Assembly: GCA_027577415.1 (NCBI GenBank)
Contig: JANBQS010000372.1
Location: 2,466-19,701, forward strand
Source of the DNA: Coemansia sp. RSA 922
Lineage: Eukaryota; Kickxellomycota; Kickxellomycetes; Kickxellales; Kickxellaceae
Reading direction: 5' to 3'
Length of the DNA: 17,236 bases
The notes beneath the pieces were generated by a model. It worked only from the letters and a program-made list of their open reading frames with translations. It was not told where the DNA came from and made no database searches. A program made the translations under genes and the position numbers. Numbering within the stretch: position 1 is the first letter of the stretch; each line of letters opens with the position of its first letter. Shown piece after piece: positions 1 to 6,301 of the stretch.

Positions 1-123
1 CCGTCCGTACCTAGTGTACCGTCTGTTCCTAGTGTACCGTCCGTGCCGTCCGTGCCGTCCGTGCCCAGCGAGCCATCCGTACCCAGCGTACCATCCGTAC
101 CTAGTGTACCGTCCGTACCCTCC
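1..123 (+). repeat. 9-bp minisatellite encoding Val-Pro-Ser
   Basis: About thirteen copies of a 9-bp unit, alternating mainly between forms like GTACCGTCC and GTACCTAGT, encode (Val/Glu)-Pro-Ser. The array runs off the left edge, so its full copy number is unknown. Synonymous changes and one Glu variant (around 70) separate the copies. It lies in frame, so copy-number change would alter stalk length without breaking the gene. Confidence 0.9.
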
Positions 124-2877
124 AGCCCCACCTCGCCCACAAACTCTTCCAGCTCAGAAGGTAACTTATCCACAACTACGACCGACATATCGATCTTGTC
201 GACGATAGTCAGCTCAACAGGTTTGAGTCAGTCTACGTCGATGACGACATTGTCCACATCCACCCCACCCACTCCAACTTCAACCTTTGCCACACCAGTA
301 TCCTCACCAACCACTGTTGTCTCTACCCACTCGCCTACCACGCTCACCACTGCATCTACTTGGTCGGAGATGCCTAGCACTTCCACCGATAGTAGCAGCC
401 TTGTCACTTCCGAAGAGCTCGTTGTCTCTTCAGCGCCCACCTCCACCATCGCTACCTCCACGTCCTCTGTTGATGTGTCCCACTCTTTGTCCTCAACTCA
501 AAGCACCCATTCTGACGATTCTAGCAGCGCCAGTGCGCCTCTATCTAGTGCTTCTACCAACGATGGCACACCCGCCACCACCCAATCTACTACAGATACT
601 AGTGCCGCTGCCACAAGTCTCACTCGTAGCTCTGCACGCCCACTAACCTCAACCACCAACCAAAACACTTTGCCGACTATAGGTAGCACTATAACCACCC
701 ATTCCACCTCCACCAATGCTAGCTCCACCAATGCTAGCTCCACCCCTACTTCTAGCTCGACCACTGCTAGTTCCATCTCCACCCCTCCCACCTCCACCAC
801 TGCTAGCTCCACCTCCACCTCCACCACCGCTCTCGTCACTCATACTGAAGAGGGCTCAGTTTCCCCGTCTGTATCCTCCCAGTCAAACATCAGCAGCTCG
901 AAAGAAACCAGTGCTGGCACTAGTTCTGACGTGCTGCCGTCTGGCTCTACGGGTTCAACATCACTACCTAGCTCCACCCCCACCCAACCCACTTCAGGCT
1001 CTGTCACCGACTCCACAGATGCCAATACCACTTCCACCACCACTAATAATTCCACCTCCACCCCCACCACTCTACCACCTACTTCGACATCTTCCCACAT
1101 AGGCCCCACATCTCTAACCACCGACGATGAGGAGCAGCTCTCGAGCCAGCCGTCTTCCGGTAGTGCGCCAGGAAGCTCTGGCCCTGTGTCGCAGCATTCG
1201 TCCTCGAGCGCTTCACCAACTCCAACGCATTCAAGCGAGACTTCGAACTCGAGCCAAGCGCCGGGAGTTTCGAGTGAGCCACCATCTCCCACCTCACAGG
1301 GCACCTCTTCGGTTATAATTACGCTCCCTTCGTTGCCACCAGTTGTCACTGTTACAGAGGAGTCGCCCGTTGAGCCTTCCTCGTCTGCTAACCCTACGTC
1401 GGCTCCTACTAGCGATACCCCGGTTGTACCCACCAGCTCGCACACTCCAGTGGTGACCAGCACCACTCATAGCCCCGTTCAACCGACTAGCTCCGAGGAG
1501 CAGGTTGTGACTAGCCACAGCCCGGTTGTACCAACCAGCACTGAGGAGCAAGTTGTGAGTAGCCACAGTCCGGTTGTACCAACCAGCACCGAGGACCCGA
1601 TCGTGACTAGCGCCAGTCATGAGCCGGTTACACCGACCAGCACCGAGAACCCAGTTGTGACAAGCACCCCTCAGAGCCCAGTAGTTACCAGTTCTACTGA
1701 GGATCCCGTAGTGACTAGCCCTACCGGAGTCTCGAGCGTCCCTAGCACTATCTCCACGCCGCCCGTTACTAGTGACGACACCAGCGACTCTGTGGGACCA
1801 ACCTCCATCCCCCAGTCGGTGCCAACACAACCCACAGACTCTGTGCCTTCTTCAAGCACTTCGCGGAACACCAGCGATACCGAATTGCCATCAGTAGACA
1901 CTTCGGACGGTGGCAACAGCAGCGCCCACCCCACAAACTCCAACTCCTCGGTACCCACCAACTCGAGTGTGGTCCCCACTGCTCCTACTAGCGATGCCAA
2001 CAGCGTCGTTAGCCCCTCCAGCAACCCCAGTGGACCAGAGCCGACCTCGGGTGCCGTAACTCCCACTCCTGCCGTCTCCTCGGGCTCGAGCACTCCGACC
2101 TCCTCATCCTCGTCGACTGAAAAGGGCATCATATCCGTGCCGTCATCTGTTGACTTCAGCCGTCTGTTTGGAACGGCAACAGCTACCGACACTTCGGCGC
2201 TACCCAGCTCTTATCCTGCGGTGATCTTCAATCCTCTCAGCTCGACTTGCAGCAAGTGCCTCACATTCAACATTCGCATGCTGGCGCCATATGAGAACTT
2301 GTTTGGATCCAACAACTATCTCGCGTCGCAGGCATTCAACGCGGTGCCCGATCTTGTTGCGCAGGCGCTGGGCATTAGCACCAACCGAGTGACGTCATCG
2401 ATGATATTTGCTTCGGCTGACTCGGTGACTATTGCGCACAAGCGGTCGCTGAATAAGCGTGACGACATTTCTGTGCCTCACTACTACATGAGCCTGTCGA
2501 TCACCAAGGACAGCCGCGCGCTCAACCCGAAGTCTGAGCTGCAACTACTGTCGACCACCCTCAACTCGCAAGTGCGTGATTCGTCGAGCGCTCTGCATAC
2601 CATCAACACTTGGGGCAAACTCGTCGACACGGGCTACTACCGGGTCACCAGCAACCTCGATGACCTGAACGGCGTTCCTCAGGTGGCTCCCAACAGCCCG
2701 ACGCAAGTGGACAGCCCCTTCAAGGGCACTGAAAAGTCCAACTCGCGCAAGATGTGGATCGGCATTGGTATTGGCATTTTCGCGCTCTTCTTCATTCCTG
2801 GTATGCTCTGGTGGGCTCGCCACTACCGGGCACGTATGACCAAGAAGTACCACCAAGACAACTTTATCGCTATCTAA
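1..2877 (+). CDS. Signalling-mucin-like membrane protein (5' end outside window)
   Basis: The frame is open from base 1, so the start lies left of the window; 958 residues are visible. The first ~700 are almost entirely Ser, Thr, Pro and Val in several repeat families, typical of a heavily O-glycosylated stalk. From about 2221 to 2680 a non-repetitive domain follows, opening with two close cysteines (codons at 2248 and 2257) and resembling the SEA-like pre-membrane domain of fungal Msb2-type mucins (the stretch around 2320-2400 looks most similar). Two Lys-Arg pairs (2440-2445, 2455-2460) could be Kex2-type cleavage sites. One membrane helix (about 2752-2808, Gly/Ile/Phe-rich) is followed by a short basic cytoplasmic tail of about 20 residues. 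Likely a type I cell-surface mucin, perhaps a stress or surface sensor. The Msb2 link is inferred from architecture and remembered family pattern; it could equally be an adhesin. Confident that it is a coding gene; less so about its role. Confidence 0.85.
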   Translation, partial: PSVPSVPSVPSVPSVPSVPSVPSEPSVPSVPSVPSVPSVPSSPTSPTNSSSSEGNLSTTTTDISILSTIVSSTGLSQSTSMTTLSTSTPPTPTSTFATPVSSPTTVVSTHSPTTLTTASTWSEMPSTSTDSSSLVTSEELVVSSAPTSTIATSTSSVDVSHSLSSTQSTHSDDSSSASAPLSSASTNDGTPATTQSTTDTSAAATSLTRSSARPLTSTTNQNTLPTIGSTITTHSTSTNASSTNASSTPTSSSTTASSISTPPTSTTASSTSTSTTALVTHTEEGSVSPSVSSQSNISSSKETSAGTSSDVLPSGSTGSTSLPSSTPTQPTSGSVTDSTDANTTSTTTNNSTSTPTTLPPTSTSSHIGPTSLTTDDEEQLSSQPSSGSAPGSSGPVSQHSSSSASPTPTHSSETSNSSQAPGVSSEPPSPTSQGTSSVIITLPSLPPVVTVTEESPVEPSSSANPTSAPTSDTPVVPTSSHTPVVTSTTHSPVQPTSSEEQVVTSHSPVVPTSTEEQVVSSHSPVVPTSTEDPIVTSASHEPVTPTSTENPVVTSTPQSPVVTSSTEDPVVTSPTGVSSVPSTISTPPVTSDDTSDSVGPTSIPQSVPTQPTDSVPSSSTSRNTSDTELPSVDTSDGGNSSAHPTNSNSSVPTNSSVVPTAPTSDANSVVSPSSNPSGPEPTSGAVTPTPAVSSGSSTPTSSSSSTEKGIISVPSSVDFSRLFGTATATDTSALPSSYPAVIFNPLSSTCSKCLTFNIRMLAPYENLFGSNNYLASQAFNAVPDLVAQALGISTNRVTSSMIFASADSVTIAHKRSLNKRDDISVPHYYMSLSITKDSRALNPKSELQLLSTTLNSQVRDSSSALHTINTWGKLVDTGYYRVTSNLDDLNGVPQVAPNSPTQVDSPFKGTEKSNSRKMWIGIGIGIFALFFIPGMLWWARHYRARMTKKYHQDNFIAI
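703..835 (+). repeat. Imperfect Ser/Thr/Ala tandem repeat inside the mucin
   Basis: A 15-bp unit close to TCCACCAATGCTAGC is present in two exact tandem copies near 708-738 and then decays into related copies (Ala-Ser-Ser-Thr with Thr/Ser/Pro substitutions) up to about 835. It is in frame and looks like local slippage expansion of the glycosylated stalk. Confidence 0.7.
1411..1720 (+). repeat. ~48-54-bp tandem repeat (Pro-Val-Val-Pro-Thr-Ser-Thr-Glu type) in the mucin
   Basis: About six diverged copies of a 16-18-residue unit with the pattern Ser-Pro-Val-Val-Pro-Thr-Ser-(Ser/Thr)-Glu-x-x-Val-Val-Thr-Ser. The two central copies (about 1512-1610) are nearly identical in DNA, implying recent duplication; flanking copies are more diverged. 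Each unit adds acidic Glu residues, unlike the rest of the stalk. Confidence 0.8.
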
Positions 2878-3129
2878 TGCGCGTTGACTATGTACGTTCG
2901 TCTTCTAGTTTTATATGTTTAATTCCTCGTTCCAAAAAAATAATCTTTTAATAGTCAGCGTTTTGCTCACCACCTTGTGACAACACATTCCACATTTCCA
3001 TGTGTGTTTGCAAACAACTGGTATGTACTTGCCTTGATACAAGGCTAGGTCCTACGACATTAGACGTCATACTGGTCAGTGCCAATCACCAAGAGTGCCC
3101 GCGTCGTGAGGTCTCTCCAACATTTGGCC

Positions 3130-3181
3130 CTTCACACGGTACCTGGTATTCTACTGCCGATGGTGTGTGAAGCAGTACTGC
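3130..3181. repeat. Stem-loop-forming inverted repeat and adjacent 10-bp palindrome
   Basis: CTTCACAC (3130-3137) pairs with GTGTGAAG (3165-3172); GGTA (3138-3141) can extend the stem with TGCC (3155-3158), with a bulge. The perfect palindrome GCAGTACTGC (3172-3181) follows immediately. Could be part of a structured RNA or a protein-binding site; no function is assigned. Confidence 0.45.
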
Positions 3182-3242
3182 GCTGCGTGGAGACTGCAGG
3201 AGAGCTATGAGTAGAAATACACAAGCTTAAAGGGGATAGGAA

Positions 3243-3260
3243 GAGGGGACTTCTCCCCTC
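3243..3260. repeat. Perfect 7-bp hairpin with 4-nt loop
   Basis: GAGGGGA and TCCCCTC flank the loop CTTC. It is a strong GC-rich hairpin in intergenic DNA, about 380 bp upstream of the next start codon. It may be in the leader of that gene or a separate transcript. Confidence 0.5.
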
Positions 3261-3638
3261 GTCCCCATTCTGTCGTGCAGTAGTGTGCTGTTGCGAATAA
3301 CCACTATTTCAACGTTTCAGCTTTTAAAAAGAGATAACTGGGCGAGAAAGAAGGGAGGGCAACAAGGAAATAGGGGGTGTGCTGTGGCAATAATACCAGG
3401 GCCGCCACAAACGGTATCAAAAAGGCACCAACAACAATGTTTTCCAGTCATGCCTACTGAATGCCGACCGACAACAATGCCGTAGCCACGAGGCGCTGCG
3501 CACTGGCACTTCTAAATGTGCCCTTTTCTTCTTTAAAGCACTTGTTAAAAATTAGACAGCTATTTCAATATTATTTTTGCGCGTTAATAACCTTGCATAT
3601 TTATCAAACTTGATGAACACATCGTATCGCTTTTCCAC

Positions 3639-4637
3639 ATGTCGCTGTTAAGGCCATCTCAGCAACTGGGCGCATCAAAGCCAAAGCAGCCCATGCAAAC
3701 GTGGAACGAAGCAGCAGAGGACGACGATAGGACGAAACGCGCCCACAGTGACTCAGCCAACGAAGCTATTGCGGGGCAGAGCACATTCAAGGCAGGAAAA
3801 ACACCACAGAGCAAGTTCGACGGCTACTTGAGCGATAGCAGCCAGGAAAGCAGCGCGTGCGAGCACACAGTAAAAGCAACCACAGACAATACACAGCCGA
3901 GCAGACGCAAGTACCTAAACCGCCATGTATCAACTGAGCTCGAACACACCGCAATGCCTGAGCCTGCTACATCGGACTGGAAATCGAATGTGGCTCGTCC
4001 GTCGTGGAGCACAATTAGCAGACGTCTCAGTTTAAGCACCGCAACCAACAGGTTTGCTCGCGCTCCCGCCCAAGTGCCCAGTACCGCCAGAGCAACTGGC
4101 GCGTCACTGAGTATACATCGGCCCAATTTTGACGAGACGCGAAGACACACATCGTGGATTGGCACTATCAAAATGAAGCTAACGGGCAGAGGAAGGCGCA
4201 GAGACAAACTCGGTGACCAAGCCACGACACCTATTACCCGAGACTGTAACTTTGAAGATATGCCCACTGTTAGGTCTGACGAGACGATAGAGAGAGCATT
4301 GCACTTGAACAGCGCGGTCTCGCCAAGCCAACCCGAGCCAGTTTCTGTGTACCCGCGCCTTCGATCTCAGCCGTCGCTCAACCGGCTTGCATCGGCGCGG
4401 CAGCGGCACACGAGTGCAAGAAGGGATGTTTTGTCTGGAGCACATAGCCATGTCGCCGATGTTATTTTTGTGCCTGAGGAAAGTGATACCGGTGAGGAGT
4501 ATATGCAGGGCACTTCTCCGCCGTACGCAAATAGGGTCCAGCGAAGGTCACAATTTATTCTTCCACACAGACGTAGTCTCGCTTCCGAGGACAAGTCGCC
4601 ATACACAAAGATAGACGAGTTTGATAACGCGTATTGA
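3639..4637 (+). CDS. Uncharacterised disordered protein, 332 residues
   Basis: ATG to TGA without interruption. I do not recognise the family. The sequence is polar throughout, rich in Ser, Arg, Thr and Ala, with no membrane helix and no signal peptide, so it is probably intrinsically disordered. Basic patches occur mid-protein (residues about 175-195, with a Gly-Arg-Gly-Arg-Arg-Arg run) and near 315, and several Arg-x-x-Ser sites suit phosphorylation by basophilic kinases. The C-terminus ends in acidic and aromatic residues. An out-of-frame upstream ATG at 3613 would give a 12-codon frame overlapping this start and ending at 3651. The gene is convergent with the SAP30BP-like gene, with 35 bp between the stops. 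Coding status rests on length, an ATG in an ordinary position and the tight fit to its neighbour. Confidence 0.7.
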   Translation: MSLLRPSQQLGASKPKQPMQTWNEAAEDDDRTKRAHSDSANEAIAGQSTFKAGKTPQSKFDGYLSDSSQESSACEHTVKATTDNTQPSRRKYLNRHVSTELEHTAMPEPATSDWKSNVARPSWSTISRRLSLSTATNRFARAPAQVPSTARATGASLSIHRPNFDETRRHTSWIGTIKMKLTGRGRRRDKLGDQATTPITRDCNFEDMPTVRSDETIERALHLNSAVSPSQPEPVSVYPRLRSQPSLNRLASARQRHTSARRDVLSGAHSHVADVIFVPEESDTGEEYMQGTSPPYANRVQRRSQFILPHRRSLASEDKSPYTKIDEFDNAY

Positions 4638-4672
4638 CCATAATATTTATACAAAGTTTAGTAGAACTCTAG

Positions 4673-5593
4673 TTATTGCTTTCTTGTGCTGACCAGGTGC
4701 TGCGCAATCTGCTTGGCCCGCTGAATCGCATCCTCGATAGTGTTGCCCTCTTGTACGGCACTCGCTGGAACCTGCTTACCGACTGCCAAAGTATTGGAAT
4801 TCGCTTGCACACGCGACCGCGGTGCTTCGTATCTGTCATATTTGCTTGCTCTATAGTCGTCTCTACTCGCAATGGAGGCCGGTCGCTCGACTGTATGGCC
4901 AGCAGAGTTGAAATTCATTTTGCGGAGGTTGCCAGCAGCCGCCTCAGCACTCCTCTTTGCCGCGGTCTCGCGCGCATGGCGTTCTTGCTCCTCTGCCAGG
5001 GCCTCGGATGTAAAGTCTTTTCGTAATTCGGCAGCCGAAAAGCCATCTAAAGGCATGTTGGAGCCAGCCTCTTCCAGTCCCAGGTGGTCGACCAGCCACT
5101 GGTATATGTTTGGATTCCGAAACGTCTTATTACGCATTAGCGTTTCGTTAAAGTTTGTGCCTTGCTGCTTGAGATCGTACCACTGCGCAAACTTTGCTTG
5201 GAGCTCTGCTGGACACTCAACTGTATCTGGCTGAGGCATAATATCGGGTATCTGACTACATCCTAGTAACAGATCCATGTCGCGTTTTGTCTTTTCATAT
5301 GCTATCAGGTCGCTCTCACAAGTACGCGCATCAGCCTCCGCACTGATATGTGAGGGACTAGCGTTGCACTTGGCGTCGTCGCTGCTTTCGTAGTCCACTT
5401 CAGCTTCGTCAGCACTCGAGAACTGGTTGTTAGCCCCTCCATACTCCTCCTCGACGTTGTCGTCTATTGGTGGTGGCTGGGGGTATATAACCTCAGAGTT
5501 GGAGCTGTGTCTGGAATTGCTGTCGCTGTCCTCGCTATCGTAGCCACCGAGTGCAGCCAGCAATGCATTGGGTTCGGATTCCATTCGCTGCAT
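4673..5593 (-). CDS. SAP30-binding protein / HCNGP-family protein
   Basis: 306 residues; the start could equally be the second Met, three codons in (5584). The N-terminus opens with the family's Leu-Leu-x-x-Leu-x-Gly-Tyr-x-Ser-(Glu)-Asp motif (residues 11-22), then an acidic disordered segment (40-100). Residues about 127-210 form the HCNGP domain: Cys-Pro-x-x-Leu-Gln-x-Lys-Phe, then the hallmark Phe-Arg-Asn-Pro-x-Ile-Tyr (158-164), Gly-Ser-Asn-Met-Pro (177-181) and the Ala-Leu-Ala-x-x-Gln segment. The C-terminal third is basic and helical. Known relatives are nuclear; human SAP30BP binds the Sin3/HDAC subunit SAP30 and has been linked to splicing of short introns. A nuclear role in transcription or splicing is therefore likely; the precise partner here is unknown. 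Confidence 0.9.
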   Translation of the reverse strand: MQRMESEPNALLAALGGYDSEDSDSNSRHSSNSEVIYPQPPPIDDNVEEEYGGANNQFSSADEAEVDYESSDDAKCNASPSHISAEADARTCESDLIAYEKTKRDMDLLLGCSQIPDIMPQPDTVECPAELQAKFAQWYDLKQQGTNFNETLMRNKTFRNPNIYQWLVDHLGLEEAGSNMPLDGFSAAELRKDFTSEALAEEQERHARETAAKRSAEAAAGNLRKMNFNSAGHTVERPASIASRDDYRASKYDRYEAPRSRVQANSNTLAVGKQVPASAVQEGNTIEDAIQRAKQIAQHLVSTRKQ

Positions 5594-5612
5594 TTACATA
5601 AATAAAGAGAAA

Positions 5613-5786
5613 ATGACGCAGGAGATACACAAAGAAGAAGCGTGTTTGGTTAGAAAGCGAGAAGCACGAAAATACGCGGTGAATATCAGCAAATTTGCGC
5701 TCGACGTGATCAGCACCAATCAGGCAATACTTACTGCGCAGATAGACGAACTTTTGATGACAATTGGCGGGCGTCATCTTGGGTGA
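5613..5786 (+). CDS. Possible small protein, 57 residues
   Basis: ATG at 5613 to TGA at 5784-5786. The translation is a charged amphipathic helix: a basic/acidic N-terminal half (Glu-Ile-His near the start, then several Arg/Lys) and a hydrophobic heptad-like C-terminal half (Ile-Ser-Lys-Phe-Ala-Leu, Ile-Leu-x-Ala-x-Ile-Asp-Glu-Leu-Leu). This looks more protein-like than chance. By eye it gives a weak gapless match to BRICK1/HSPC300, the small WAVE-complex subunit, but that is too weak to name it. It starts only 19 bp from the SAP30BP-like start on the other strand, leaving no room for separate promoters, which argues for caution. It may be a short independent gene, an exon of one, or chance. 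Confidence 0.3.
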   Translation: MTQEIHKEEACLVRKREARKYAVNISKFALDVISTNQAILTAQIDELLMTIGGRHLG

Positions 5787-6301
5787 CTTCCTTGCTCACC
5801 TCAGCACATTGCTCCATTTTTAGAGAGCTGGCTGGCAGTTTGGCGTTATCGAGAACCCTGTGGCATGTCCGGAGCTTAATGCGGTATTGCAGCATTGGCG
5901 CTGGTTCACAGAGTAGGGTCCAGCAGGCGAGTTACTGTTCAGTGGAGTTAAAAGTAGTAGTGACTGCATTGATATTCCCTATACTTGTTGCTGAGACATC
6001 CAGGGGGGCTAAATTTAATAGTCACGTACTCGCCGCTGCCCGGTGATTCAAGACATGGCTGATAAAATTGTCAGCACCCGATAACAACGCAAAAACACGC
6101 ACTCTAACTTTCAAACTACTCGAGACGAAGTTTTTTGCGCCTGGTGCAAGTGAAATATCTGCATCCCAGGAACCAGCCACGGCAACGTGTTTGCTCTGCT
6201 TTCATTACCTTTCCAACATTGCAAAGTCATATTTTATACTACTATTAGAGTTCTTTTTTCTTATTACCCGATATTTCCCTCCCTTATTGTCGTTAGTTCT
6301 G
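5787..6301. other. Upstream region and probable leader of the membrane-SH3 gene
   Basis: 515 bp with no supported gene. A 9-codon upstream ORF starts at ATG 6055 and stops at 6084. TTTTATACTA at about 6231-6240 is TATA-like and lies some 65 bp before the start codon, followed by a pyrimidine-rich tract (about 6249-6297) typical of fungal leaders. In the frame of the downstream gene the region reads as hydrophobic residues, but it has no ATG. Confidence 0.45.

Larger units (their letters stand above)
2878..3638. other. Intergenic region, 761 bp, no convincing gene
   Basis: Region between the mucin stop and the next start. No long frame with protein-like composition is seen. It contains inverted repeats at 3130-3172, 3172-3181 and 3243-3260 (listed separately), a purine-rich stretch at about 3330-3370, and an AT-rich segment (3540-3610) just before the next gene that probably holds its promoter; GCATATTTATC near 3595 is TATA-like. 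I see no tRNA or recognisable snRNA in it. Confidence 0.6.

Noticed and set aside
228..1466. Long antisense frames within the mucin gene (for example 840-1466 and 498-839 on the minus strand).
   Set aside because: They mirror the Ser/Thr/Pro repeat codons, giving Val/Glu/Gly-rich low-complexity translations. The sense frame has a membrane helix and a globular domain; the antisense ones have nothing.
3285..3485. Plus-strand frame of 66 codons in the intergenic region.
   Set aside because: No protein-like pattern, no homology recognised, and no start context or partner; fits chance.
3824..4267. Minus-strand hydrophobic frame opposite the orphan gene.
   Set aside because: It is complementary to Ser/Arg-rich codons, which makes Leu/Val-rich antisense by composition; no ATG-supported gene structure.
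5783..6046. Plus-strand frame of 87 codons upstream of the SH3 gene.
   Set aside because: It begins with GTG, which is not an expected start in a fungal nuclear gene, and has no domain pattern.
6068..6301. 78-codon upstream extension of the SH3 gene containing a hydrophobic stretch.
   Set aside because: It would start at TTG and has no ATG; the region looks like a pyrimidine-rich leader with a TATA-like element. A spliced upstream exon is possible but I found no clear donor/acceptor pair.
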